A DNA stretch of 64,000 nucleotides from Citrus sinensis (lineage: Eukaryota; Streptophyta; Magnoliopsida; Sapindales; Rutaceae), in contig NC_068557.1 in assembly GCF_022201045.2 (NCBI RefSeq), positions 28,001,501-28,065,500 of the forward strand. The letters run 5' to 3'. Both the position numbers and the translations under genes were made by a program. Positions 11,901 to 24,200 of the stretch are shown one piece after another (position 1 is the stretch's first letter; every line of letters begins with the position of its first letter). Under the pieces are notes generated by a model. That model had not been told where the DNA came from. It did no database searches and saw nothing but the letters and a program-made list of their open reading frames with translations.

Positions 11901-14900
11901 GAGTTTTGCGGTCTTTGAGTTCAGCAATCATGAGAAATGTGGGATTGCAGTAGTTCTGGATGTGTCCTGATTATTTGATGACAAATTCATATTGAATTGG
12001 TTTCCTTTGGTTGAAGGTTGAAATCCTTGTTTTTTTTTTTTTTCCAGCTAAACAATAAGAAATGTAAATCTATGGGAACTGAAGCAAGTTGTTAGCATTG
12101 TGATCTTTATCTGAACTGAAACTAAACAATTCCGATAAGATAAGTTAGTGAAAAATGCGTTCTTATTTAGACATGAGAATATGACTACTGGCTGTTGCTT
12201 ATTTAGGGATATTCGTCCTATGTGAAGTTAGAATTACTTTTACTTTGGGAGGTTGGACCAGGTGTATTGGGAATATGTTGCACTGATGGTTGTCTTTTTA
12301 TATGAATATGAATTAGTAGTGTTGCATACATTTAAGAGATACAAAGTTGCCTTTGATTGCCATCAGATTGTAATATTTCTAATCTTTTGGGCAATCTTAA
12401 TGTTTATGTTTCGAGGGTATTGCAATAATACAAATTAGGAAAGAGCTTGTTTGTTTTTGTTTTGATTTTCTTTTTCCCCTAGGTAAGTTGTAAGAAATTT
12501 GGGGCTGAGTTTATGGATGGTGTATTTTAAGAATACCATTGAATTGTCTGTTTGAGTACATTACTTGAACTGGCCCATACCAATTGATCTGAAATGCGTT
12601 TCTGTCAAGTTTTTGTACTTTCAATAATGATGGCAAATGCTTTTTCTCTTCATTTGGCTGGAGATGCTGATCACTGCACTTTATGCTTCATATATGGTAT
12701 AAAGCTGTTTCTTGCCTTCAATGAGTTGGCACATTTTTGTTCCATTCTGATGTGTAGAGAGCTGATCTGCTGTTTTTGCACTGTAATTTCAGGCTCATCA
12801 AGAAATTATGGCACGATTAGTTGACTTGATTGGTATTACGTCCATCATGGAGGTTGGTTGTCTTTCATCTTTGTTTGTTGCTTCTGGTATATAAACTTTT
12901 TGCTAAAGGTTATTCATTGTTACTTTTAGTTACAGCTGTCTTAAGTTTGTAGTGTATAACATTTGAATGCCATTTCTTGCCAAAAAGGTTTTAATACGTC
13001 TTATTGGTGCTGATGAGCACATGTACACAAACTTTACTGAATCAATGCAATGGATAGAGGATACAAATGTGCTGGAGATGATTGTGGACAAGTTCAGCTC
13101 TTCAGTAAGATCCTTTAAATGTTTTTAGTAATTCAGTCATTCATTATTTTATTGGTTATTTTGATTATTTATGGTCATGAATTGTCAAATTTATTGGATG
13201 GCTGGAGAGAAACTCTGCAGTCTTAATTTCCTTCCTTCACGCTTTCTTTCTTATGGAAGGATTCATGCGTATTTATGTTTCTGATGATACAGCTCTTTTA
13301 CAATGGGAGTTATCACTCCCTTATTTATTTATATTGTTGTAATACATTTATGTTTGCATGGTCCTCATATTGGAGACTTTTGGAAATATTCAACATTAGA
13401 TATATGATATCACAATTCAAAGAATATCTAGATGATATTCAATGTTTATTGCCTTTGATAGTATCCTTCCTTCTCGCTGCTAGCATTTGTAAAAGTTTAC
13501 ATGCTATTTGCATAATCTGGCCTTTTTTGGTTATCACACTGTGAGCTAATGTTCATATAATCTATGTATATATTTCTTTTTCAGGATTCTCCAGAGGTGC
13601 ATGCAAATGCAGCTGAAACACTGTGTTCTATAACACGATCTGCCCCCCCGGCTCTTGCTGCTAAAATTTCTAGCCCAAAGTATTCTTTCTTTTTTCTTCT
13701 GTGGTTGCTTGCTTAACTGCTTTTATTATGTCTTACATCCTTGATATTTATTATTTACTATTTGCTTTTTCTTGTGCTTTCATGCAGTTTTATAGGGAGG
13801 TTATTTCGTCATGCCTTGGAAAATTCTCGCCCGAAATCTGTTCTGGTTAACTCATTGTCTATCTGCATATCTTTGTTAGACCCTAAGAGGCTAACATTGG
13901 GAACATATTACATGTTCAACCGCCAGCTGACTCATGGGTCCACAGTTACTGTCAATCCCGAGACAGTTGAGGGAATGCTAGGTAGACTAGGTAAGGTTGA
14001 ACTCTGTTAAACAGTTTCACAATTGTTGTCCCGATCATATATGAGGGATGCTCCTTTTGCAAGAAGGATATTGCATGATATATTTTAAGAAATGTTTGTA
14101 TGGCTTGCAATTGATGTGATGCTGTTGACAGATTGATGTTTGTTTTCTTAATTTCTTTCTTTTTCTCTGAATAAATATTTATGAGCAGGATGGTCCTAAC
14201 CTAGCATCTTTTCTGATTGTTAAATATATTATGTTAATGTGTTTTTGGACTTGGACTGGTTATATATTTGAACTAGGAAATAGAACCGCACTTCGTGCGG
14301 CTTTAAAAAAAAATTAGTATTAATTTTTTTTTATTTTAAGTTTGTATTAGAATATCTATTTATTAAATGAGTTAAATACAATCAAATTAATTATGAGAAG
14401 ATGAAAAGGCAAATCTAAAAAAAAAATCTCTATTTATTAGATAATAGAGAATATACAAAGAAACAAAATGGTGATGCCACATCACCTCCTTAAGTCCTAG
14501 CTTTATATATATATATAGATATTTTGAGATAATTAACAAGTTCTGGGGCCAACTTTCACATCTGCAGGTGATTTGCTAAAACTTCTGGATGTGTCGTCTG
14601 AGGAGAGTTCTTTATTAACTACATACGGCAAGTTACAGCCACCCCTCGGAAAACATCGCCTGAAGGTAATTTTCAAAAGACTCTTCTAGTGCTTAGTGTC
14701 CTGTGAGGATTTATATATTTATTTTTTCTCCTAGTATGACTGATTATCGTAATTTTGTTATTAAAAATGTGCTCAAATAGGCAAACCAGTTATGTCACCA
14801 ATGAAATATTTTCGACTGTATGCTGATAAGTAACTTGCTTCTCGGTACTGACTATTGCTTGAATTTGGATGTTTTCAGATTGTCGAGTTCATTTCAGTGT

Positions 14901-17900
14901 TATTGACAGTTGGTAGTGAAGCAGCTGAGAAGGAATTAATTCGTCATGGAGCAGTGAGAAGGATATTGGATTTGTTCTTTGAGTAAGTTCAGATTTTAAG
15001 GTCTAAACTTTAGAACTCTGCTGTGCAATCAAGGTTGTTTGGACCCAGGGCTCATTGTTTGGTTTAATTGTGAGTGTAGGTACCCGTACAATAATTTTTT
15101 GCATCATCATGTCGAGAATATTATCTTATCATGTTTGGAGTGCAAAAATGCACCCCTTATTGAACACCTTCTTCATGAATGCAATCTGGTTGGGAAAATA
15201 CTTGAGGCTGAAAAGAACTTCACCTTGAAAGATTCAAATAAGGTAATTGCCCACTCATCTTTAAGTTACTATCATTTAATTATTGGATTGTTTCTTAGTA
15301 TGCTTTTTGTTTTTCTTTGTATTTTTACTTTTATCTTTCCTATCATGTACTTGTTACTTTTATGCTGTATACTTTGGATACCCTGATCAGAATTAGTTTA
15401 TTCCATTCTTCCACAGCCAACAGTCCCTGCTGAGGGTAGATTGCCGCCCAGGATTGGAAATATTGGACACTTAACACGTATATCTAACAAACTTATTCAG
15501 CTTGGAAATAACAACAGTGAAATTCACGCATATTTGCAGGTTATTACTGAATCTTGAGTATTCTTCTTATTAGTTACAGTGAGTGGCAAGATTGCTTATT
15601 CTTGAAATGCTTTCTTGCTTGTGGGTTGTCAAAGTTAGGAGTTAGTACTGTCCCTCTGCTCTGCTCTTTAAGCTTGCTTAAAGTGATAGCAAAACCTTGT
15701 AGAGTTCCCAAATATTGTTGACAGTTGTTTCCGAATGTGAATTTTGCTTCCACAGGAGAACAGTGAATGGAATGATTGGCAAATAAATGTTCTATCAAAG
15801 CGTAACACACTGGAAAACATATATCAGTGGGCTTGTGGGTAGGTTCCTTATTTTCATGCAATGTTCTGTTGCTCTCACATCATAGTAATGCAGACCAACT
15901 GTCATCATTTCTGCTTTTATGAAGCTGAAGTATATATAGCTGTTTTAAAGTTTATGCTTCGTATTTTGGATTATTTCAACATACAAATTTAATGATTGCT
16001 GTCTTCAGATATTTTGTATATTACCAGCCATCACATGCTTGGATCTATGTTTGGAATTTTCATTGTGTTGTTTGATTATGATTAAAATGGAATCATATGA
16101 TGCTCTACTATAGTATTGTGTTTCAGTGATGTTTTAATGTCTCAGTATTCAAACTCTGTTTCAGGATATGCTTTGGCTTGTTGCTTCATGTTACTTAAGT
16201 TGGCTTTGGAATATTGTCTGTGGGTTTTGTTATGGACTATTTATATTATCTGATCCTCATAATCGGGAGGGTCAAATAGATGTGGATCATTTTAATGTGT
16301 TATTACCCTAGCTTAATGGTGATATGATACATTAGGATGCCTGATCTATCTATTGTTCTCTTTTGTGCATCCTGGGAAATTGTTGCTTGGTGAAGCATGA
16401 TTATTTATTAGATCTAAAATCTGTTATTATATAACTGTTAACTGTGTAATTCATGCATTTTTGGATGATTTATGCATATTACTTGTTATTAACAATTTTG
16501 ACCTGCAAGGTTTTGGAAGCTGCTGGTGGCTTTTTTTTTTTTTTTTTGAGTTTAGTAATTGTGACTTGATGTTATGTGTGAATATATATTCATCATTTTA
16601 TTTGTTGTGGCAGGAGACCAACGGCTCTACATGACCGAGGTAGAGATAGCGACGATGATGATTACCAAAATAGAGATTATGATGTTGCAGCACTGGCAAA
16701 TAACTTGAGTCAGGCCTTCCGATATGGCATTTACAGCAATGATGACGTTGATGAGGTGCCTTTTAAGTTTTTCTCAAAAAATTCCGTCCAATTGATTACT
16801 TTCTTATTTTGGGGGGGGGGGGGGGGGGGCAATTGTATGCTACTATCCTTTTTTTTCCAAATTGAAAAATCCTATATTAAGATTGAATTTCCAACTTAGA
16901 GCTCCACAAGTGTTGTAATCCCAACTTGAAAACTTTGAATCGGAACGTCAAACATAAAACTTGAAATTTAATCTGTTCAGTAGTAAATCCCTTAATGTGC
17001 TAGGTGTATCTGTGCTAGGTCAATTGTATGCTACTATCCTTTTTTTTCCAAATTGAAAAATCCTATATTAAGATTGAATTTCCAACTTAGAGCTCCACAA
17101 GTGTTGTAATCCCAACTTGAAAACTTTGAATCGGAACGTCAAACATAAAACTTGAAATTTAATCTGTTCAGTAGTAAATCCCTTAATGTGCTAGGTGTAT
17201 CTGTGCTTCCCTGCCAGCTGTGATGTTATTTTTTTTTCTGGTTCTTAATAAAACATTATAGCATTGGCTAATATACAATTTGATTCTTACGGATTTTTCT
17301 ACTGTCAAGGTCACTTCATTTTCTTTTGTTTATGTTACTTTTTTGCTAACTTGCATAATTCTTTCTGCAATGTTTGGGAATATCCCATTTCATTAAGCCA
17401 CTTTGTCAACCTGGCAGTAGTTATTAATTGCTTGCTTATGGTTTTCAGGCACAAGGCTCACTTGAACGAGATGATGAGGTACGTCTTGTATATATATTTT
17501 ATGCTTAATTTTTCAATCCTGAAGGGACTAACTTGCTAGAAATTGGAGCAGGGCTCTACCTGTTCCTTTCTCTTAACTAAACCAATCTCTTTACCTCAAA
17601 TAATGTTTTATTGATCCTTACTTCATTATCTTTTCTTATTTTTATTATTATTTTTTTGTTTTGATAAAGACACTACGAATATATGTATTGCCAAATAATG
17701 GACAAAATGCATACTAGTAGTGGACCATGTATCCATCAAAAATCAATCAAAGCTATGCAAAACAGTATCAATCCCCAAAAGTCTGAATTAAGCCAAAAGA
17801 GACTGCCTAACCTTATACAAAAATGAGCAGAATACACTCTAAATACTTAAAACTGCCATCCTATTAAGATGAATGAAGAAAAATGAATTGTCCTGGAAAT

Positions 17901-20163
17901 CCTGTCACCGACACCCAAAGCGAAGGTAAGGTGGACTCTATCCTGGAAGCTATCATAAGTTCATAACTGTCCCCTCTTGACTCTTTGAAAATTCTACTGT
18001 TTTTTTTTTCATTCCAAATCAACCAGCTGAAACTGCACTTCTCCAAAGAGTCTTAGCTTTTCTCCCTTTCTCAATCCCTTTCCCAAAAGCATCAATGCTC
18101 TCCATTAACAAAGCTTCACAAGAACATGGAATAGCCCAAGATAAATTTGCTTCTTTGCATAATTTTCCCCATGGTCTAGGAGCAACCTCACAATGAAGAA
18201 ACAAATGATTAGTATTCTCGTCACTTCTACTCATCACAGATCATGAAGGCGAGAGGCACATGGATACTTGAGCTAAAGCCCAAAGAAAGAATCGAATTTT
18301 GGGTGGGGGTTTCGGGGGTGGGGGGTTGGGGGGTGTTGTGTGGGTGTGTGGGGGTTAGGATCTTCTAGCTTTCCATATCGCCCTGAATGCTTTGAACTCT
18401 TCCATTGAATCATCATCAATTAGCCATCCAAATATAAGCAAATATTTTCAGTCTCATATTTAGTGCAGAAAGAACACTGTGTAAGAGGATGTTTGTGTAT
18501 GGATGGAACTAAGAGCTTAGGGGGAAGAGGTAGGACTAGACAAACAAGCCAGCCATTCGCCCTATGTAAACTAGAGTATGGAAGTGGAACTCAATCCAGT
18601 CTGCTCTGGTCTCATCCAGAAAGCTCTCTAACACTAACTAGTACTAAACTCTCTTTAGCCTATCTGTCCTCTTCGCTACCTCTCAACACTAAACTAGTCG
18701 CTTAGCTTTTCTAACAAAGCAAGTAGCTAGCGTATCTCTTCCCTCTTCGAGCCAACCGTTCACTTCCTCTAACGAGTGAGGAAACTTAATGTCGGCAACA
18801 TGTGAAAGTCAGTATGGATCTTCTTATTCAGGAATGTATCTAAGATGAGTCACAATGTAGCTAGATGAATCCAGAATGGGGGTGGTGGTTTTTTAGGATA
18901 TGGCAGAAGTTTGGTGGATACCATATTATTGTTTGAGCAGTAGTTTTTCTTTTAAGACCTATTGGCGCATCAGCGTCATTAGATATTTGGTAGATGTACA
19001 AGAAATGTATATTTATTCTTTATTTAAAAAGTTTGCAATTAAAAACTTGTTGTGAAAGGAAAAAGAGGATATTTGTTAACTTACCTTTTATGTTTTCTGA
19101 AACCATAAATGCACAACTTCTGCTGTGCTACTTTTTTTTTTTTCTACTTTTTTTTTTAACTTCTCCCTACTTGCTTATTTGTGAGAAAGGGCAAATTTTT
19201 GTGAATATGAGAAGTTTCTTATGGAGAAAATTAGCAGGATGTCTACTTTGATGATGAATCTGCTGAAGTTGTTATTTCTTCTCTGCGTCTGGGAGATGAT
19301 CAAGAAAGGTAGGTCGAAAGCTTTATCTGACCTTCCTTTCAGCTAAAATGTTTATTTGTGTTAATGAAGGTTTTTTTTATTTGTATTTCAGTGGATCGCT
19401 TTTTACAAATTCGAATTGGTTTGCTTTTGAGGATGACCGTGTTTCCCATGAGCGTGCTGCTGGATCACTGGCTTCTCCATCACCTAATATTGAGGAGACT
19501 GGTGTTACTAATGGTGGAGGTCATGATCAGGTTACTGTCGGTGAAGATGATTTGGATGATACTGCAACATCTGCTGCAGTACCAGTATCAAAGTCGGAAG
19601 ATTCTGATGTTGGGAAGCTGCCTAATGATTCTGTGGAAACTGGATCGTGTACAACTGAGAAACCGCCTACGTGGGTTGAATGGCGGGAGAGACCGGATTC
19701 CAGTAATCCATCGAGTGCTGATGAACCTGTTAGTATTCCGAATGGTGAGCTGCAAGATCAGGGTGGTAATGGTGATGTAGATGTTCCTGAGCCTTCTCCC
19801 TCATCCTCCAACACAGAAGATGCTAACATAACTACTACGGGTGAACTATCTAAATCAATAGATGAAAACCCCAGTTCGAAACCTTCCGAGCCATCAGAAT
19901 CAGGCACTCCTTCCGAGCCAGCAGAATCAGGCACTCCTTCCGAGCCAGCAGAATCAGGCACTCCTTCCGAGCCAGCAGAATCAGGCACTCCTTCTAATCC
20001 ATCGGAATCAGGCTGTCCTTCCGAGCCTTCAGAATCAGTCGATGGGAATCATCCAAGTTCAGACCCTGCTGCTACTGAGGTAGTGAAGACGGTTGCAAAA
20101 GCTGAAGGCACTCCTGAAGTGACCAAGGATGACAAAGATGTGGTCAACGAAGCAGAAAACTGA
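8990..20163 (+). CDS. SAPS-domain protein, PP6-type phosphatase regulatory subunit (PP6R3-like)
   Basis: SAPS proteins bind the catalytic subunit of Sit4/PP6-type Ser/Thr phosphatases and direct their activity; that role is inferred from the family. Nineteen exons: 8990-9028, 10559-10662, 10888-10974, 11072-11147, 11234-11308, 11446-11499, 12793-12852, 12988-13104, 13585-13679, 13788-13990, 14568-14665, 14879-14982, 15080-15242, 15417-15539, 15756-15838, 16614-16755, 17449-17478, 19238-19308 and 19392-20163. Phases join to 831 codons plus stop. It starts MFWRMAGLSTASPVETIL; the helical-repeat SAPS region carries the typical words TLEELLDEDDIIQECKALN, NPETVEGMLGRLG and NTLENIYQWACGRPTALHDR. 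After about residue 575 the tail is acidic and Ser/Pro-rich, with a nine-residue repeat near residues 740-790. Introns 10 and 17 host transposon pieces and intron 16 a tandem duplication. No disruption seen. Confidence 0.94.
14273..14519 (-). mobile_element. Short non-autonomous Helitron-like element in SAPS intron 10
   Basis: Read on the minus strand it begins TCTATATATATATATAAAG. It ends with a perfect 6-bp-stem hairpin (ccgcacttcgtgcgg) about ten bases before CTAG, and it sits between a host A and T. These are Helitron hallmarks: 5' TC, a 3' hairpin before CTRR, insertion at AT, and no target duplication. The 247-bp length and lack of coding make it non-autonomous. It lies between exons 10 and 11, clear of the splice sites. 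Confidence 0.75.
16811..16829 (+). repeat. G19 homopolymer
   Basis: Nineteen consecutive G residues in SAPS intron 16, directly before a 191-bp tandem duplication. Confidence 0.85.
16830..17207. repeat. Perfect 191-bp tandem duplication in SAPS intron 16
   Basis: Copy one runs 16830-17020 and copy two 17021-17207, lacking the last four bases. I see no differences over the shared length. It is non-coding and adjacent to the G19 run, so it is either a recent duplication or an assembly artefact. Confidence 0.92.
17860..18240 (-). mobile_element. LINE (non-LTR retrotransposon) remnant, reverse-transcriptase zinc-binding end
   Basis: Two overlapping minus-strand frames (18237-18019 and 18046-17864) read DENTNHLFLHCEVAPRPWG and then SFSWLIWNEKKNSRIFKE. 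This pattern (H-LFLHC, W, then the WNERN-RIF type) is the zf-RVT region at the 3' end of plant LINE polyproteins. The frame changes between the pieces and nothing upstream is preserved, so it is a dead fragment inside SAPS intron 17. Confidence 0.72.
18300..18354 (+). repeat. G/GT-rich tract with quadruplex-forming potential
   Basis: At least five runs of four or more G residues, separated by one to four bases, followed by TGTGTGGG repeats. It lies on the sense strand of the SAPS transcript, in intron 17. Confidence 0.7.
18440..18800. other. GC-richer insert of unknown origin, possibly organelle-derived
   Basis: This stretch is clearly less AT-rich than the surrounding intron. Words such as tctaacaaagcaagtagcta and tcgcttagctttt, with clusters of ctagt, resemble plant mitochondrial intergenic DNA as I remember it. 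One plus-strand frame (18463-18705) is not recognisable as a protein. Origin not proven. Confidence 0.35.
19882..20043 (+). repeat. 27-bp coding minisatellite in the SAPS last exon
   Basis: Six tandem units start at 19882, 19909, 19936, 19963, 19990 and 20017. They encode nine-residue repeats of the form PSEPAESGT. The units at 19909, 19936 and 19963 look identical; the outer ones have diverged (PSNPSESGC, PSEPSESVD). The frame is kept, as 27 is a multiple of three. Confidence 0.95.
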
Positions 20164-21245
20164 TGTAAATTCGCCAGAATCAGTTAATTGGGCTAACTCA
20201 ATGCTTCACTCTATGGATAAGGTATGAGGATGAATATCAAGAGAGACTTGGTGACTGCTTTTAGAGCCTTTTGTACATGTTACTTTGGCTCCTTGTTCTT
20301 GAAGTAGGCCTGATGATTCTTTTCTCCCATCCATGGGAAATTTTGAGTTCCTAGTGCCGCCAACATTGAAGTGAAAGGGGGAAGAGCAGGTTCTGATTTG
20401 CAAACTTTTCTAGCAACTATTACAACATTTAATCGAATACTTAGCTTCTAGGTTCTCTAGCTAGGTGATTCAAAAAATGAAAGTGTCACGCACGTGGAGT
20501 TTCAACAATAATCTGTTTATATTTATATGATTTTTCTCATCCATAAGTGTGTTGTATAGGGAATGATTTTACCATCTTTAATCGCCTTTTCCTTTTGACG
20601 GTCTAATTGATCAGTCTCATTTTATGGTTAAGAATGCTCTGATGATGATGGTGGCTGGCGGGAGCTGATTCTACCTCAAAATTGGAACTGGAATCTTTGT
20701 ATCATTACTAAAAATAAAATTAAAGTACATTATTCGCGTTTCCATTTCAATCAGGGTGCATGTGAAGGTTTGAGTTCTTAAATATAATATTACCGAGAAA
20801 ATTAAAGTACATTAAAGCGTTTGCTTAAGAACCATTTGTTCGAATAAATTTCGGTAGAAAAACCTGAAAAAAAAAATGACTGACGACGTCAACCGCATTA
20901 AACCTGCCATAAAAAGCTGGTATTTTTGGCTAACACCTTAAAAGGAACATCAAAATACAACTTGACCTCTCTGCAACATTTCCATTTTACCAATAACCCA
21001 GTCATCAAGGAAATGGCAATATGTGCCTTCAGCTCTTTCTCTTCAAGTCAAGTTGAAGAAAAATACAATAAGGAAAAGAATCGGGCAAAGCCGTGGAGGG
21101 CCCAGAAAACTGAGGATACAAGCGCTATATTGGAATAAATTATATAATGGCAAAACTACAGAAACAAACATGTTATTTCCTTTTCGTGATTTCTCAACTC
21201 TATAGCAGTCAAAATTGGAGATTAGAAAATCTTCGTGACCACGGC
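20164..21245. other. Convergent intergenic region: 3' UTRs of SAPS and RRP9
   Basis: The two genes end tail-to-tail here. The first few hundred bases should be SAPS 3' UTR; an AATAAA word occurs near 20712. The part nearest 21245 should be the RRP9 3' UTR on the other strand. No gene or transposon seen. Confidence 0.6.
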
Positions 21246-24200
21246 TTACGAGAGTTTTATGGGGTGAACCAAAACCCCATTCCGAGCAGCAGGAAGATGC
21301 CCCCATCTTCCAAGACGAGGTTCCTGTTGCAAAGGTACTTATAGCATCAAATCTGAACTGAAATGCAAGAACAATAAACTTACAAATAACAAGCAAAAAC
21401 AACCTAAATAAACTAGAATGAACACAAGACTGACTTGAATTAGAGCTCCAATGCTGAATCTAAAAGGAAAAAAATGCATTTTTTTAATAAAAAAAGTCAT
21501 ATAAGATAAACAATGATACCTGCCCTACTCCAGCAATGAGGAACTGCCCTGATTTTGCAAAAGCAAGGGAATTCACAAACCCAACCTGTGTCACAAACAA
21601 AATTTTGGTAAGCATTTTAATCTCCACATGCATCATGTCAGATTACCTTAGAAAACTGACACACAAATAGCATATTTATGCACACAAGAGAACACAGAGA
21701 GCAGCAGCAGTTGTTTGGAGGCACTTAAATATAACCATGTCCACATTGAGGGCCCAATTGACAAGTAACACATGAAAACCAACATACCAAAGACTCCAAC
21801 CAACAGACACAGTAATGTAGCTTAAGCCTAATGCAAGTGACCTAGTCAGCAGAGCTTTCTCAATAAGTATTTCAATTCTTATCACTGTTTTCCTTTTCAA
21901 AGACTATTTCCATCCATGTACAAAACCCATAAAATTCCAAATACCCACAAAAGGAATATACTTTGAAATGACCAGAAAACTATCAAGACTAGGGAGCTTA
22001 ATACAAATATCAACATGTGTGTAACCAAGTGAAAACATGACTGATATCAATAGTTTTTGAGACTTTCCACAATTATTTTTAGCATAAAATAGATTTTATG
22101 TTAATCATAGAGCTCTATTAACATTGAACACAGCAATACAACACTCAGATATCAAGCCAAACCTTTGAGCTTTTGTTGTAAGAAAAGTCAATTGAGGTCC
22201 ATTACAAATGGTGTGAACTTACCAGTGGAAGGTTGTATAAGGGTTGAATGTCTTTAGTTTCACTTTCAATGGCCCATAGACGGACAGAACCATTACCCGC
22301 TCCAGAGGCAGCAAGATCGCTGCCTCCACATACAGTGACTGAACTGACCCAGGAATATGCCGATGAAGAATGATAACTTCCAGGATTGAGATTACCATTC
22401 TCTGCAGGGATGAAACAAAGCATCTTAGCAGAGTTGTGTATTTTCTTTTTTAGATAAGAAACAGAATCTCAATTACTTGGAAACACAAATTAAGATCAGA
22501 TACAAAAGCAGCATGGTCTATCTACTTCCTCCCTCTCGCTCATGATGAAACAAATATTATATTGACATCCCAATGGCCACCAAGCATATAAAGAAAAAAG
22601 AATATTTGCAATAAAAATTCTTTTTCTATTTGCTCTAGCATCGATTAGATGAAATACCAAACAGAGGACAAAACATTCATCCATTCATTTCTGAATCGTG
22701 TTGAAACAATTAGAGTGTGTACTTAATTATAACCATGTTCAAGTTTCCATACGGACATTCTGTCTACATTGAGAAATGAAATTGTATCTTTATCTACAGA
22801 CAACAGCTAATAACTAGTACAAGAGTAAGTTACTGCAGTTTACCTGAATGTCCATTGGAGATTTTTCCTTCATCTTGTTCAAAATTTTTGAGGCCGTCCA
22901 ACAAAGGATGAGCATTCTTCACAATGTACACTGGCTTCTTTCGCAGTAAGCTCCATAGCTCAATACTTCCATCATCAGAGCCAGACAAGAATTCATCATT
23001 ACTGATAAAACAACAACACTCCAGAGATGACGCAGGAGCACGAAAAACTAAACGTGACTCCTCAGGGACCTATTTAGAATGAATTATAAACTCATGTCAT
23101 GAGCAAATATACAGTAAAAAAGACATACCTGGAGTAAAAAGAAAAAGATGGCTATAGAAGTACAGTTAATGAAGATTCTAAAGCATAAGTTATTCAAGAT
23201 TTCTAAAGCATGAGTTTCCACCATAATGCAAATACTTATTTACTAAAAATCAAGCTCACATGAGCGCGCAGCACAATGTTTCACATTGAGTACAAGTAAA
23301 TAGCACAAAAGCAGCTCATGGTCCATAGTTTTTGACTTGGATAGAGTAAATCTTCAATTTAGCAATAAAGAATCAATTAAGAGAAGTACTGCTTACCTTC
23401 CACAATTGCATACTCCGATCACGTCCCACTGTTAAAACTCGCTCTTTGCGTAAGCAATCAATGGTCAGTACTTCACTTTGATGACCAAATAATGTGCTTA
23501 TGTAAGCTCTGTCTTCTGCGTTCCATATCTTGACTGTTCGATCAAATGAACCAGAAAAAAGTTCTGAAGTCCCTTGCCTAAAAGTCAAACATGACACAGG
23601 CCCTCTGTGACCTGGAAATGCCTGAAAAGCATGATTTAAAGATGAGAATAGCAAGACAAAAGTGAGAACAAAAAGTCTTAAGAACCAACAACTGATACTT
23701 ATGACAGATTATGACGAAGCATTATAAGATATAGTGTGTGAAAGACTGAGTAGCAGGGATAGCCTTCAAGACCTCAGAAGCTTCCCAAGTCCCATTTTTT
23801 GGACATTGGAGCAGACACTGGAATATTGACGTATACCAAATTTATCTGGCGGAGAACATAGCTAGACCATTATAACACCAAGGCCGTGTCATTTTTGAGT
23901 TTTGTTAATATATATATATATATATATATCAAACAGCGGATACAGGTCCTTGCTAATGTGATAGGAAGTTCAGCTCAAAGTCTATTTCAAATGTCCACAA
24001 AGTCCCCAAGCTGAATCCAAATTAACTACTATTGTCTGATTTGACACCTTAAAAATAACCTAAGTGACCTGGAGAATTCCCCAATTATTGATGAACAGAA
24101 GCATATTTACCTGTATATGCTCCTGAATACGGGTGTCCCACAAATGAATATGGCGGTCCAGGCCTCCACTTGCTAAATACCGACCATCTGAGCTAACAGC

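Noticed and set aside
19348..19391. Possible separate gene start before the SAPS last exon
   Set aside because: The frame opens in the intron; a TTTCAG acceptor at 19391 and correct phase with exon 18 show it is the last SAPS exon, not a new gene.
19758..19988. Antisense repeat frame across the SAPS minisatellite
   Set aside because: A mirror of the sense 27-bp repeat; no independent evidence.
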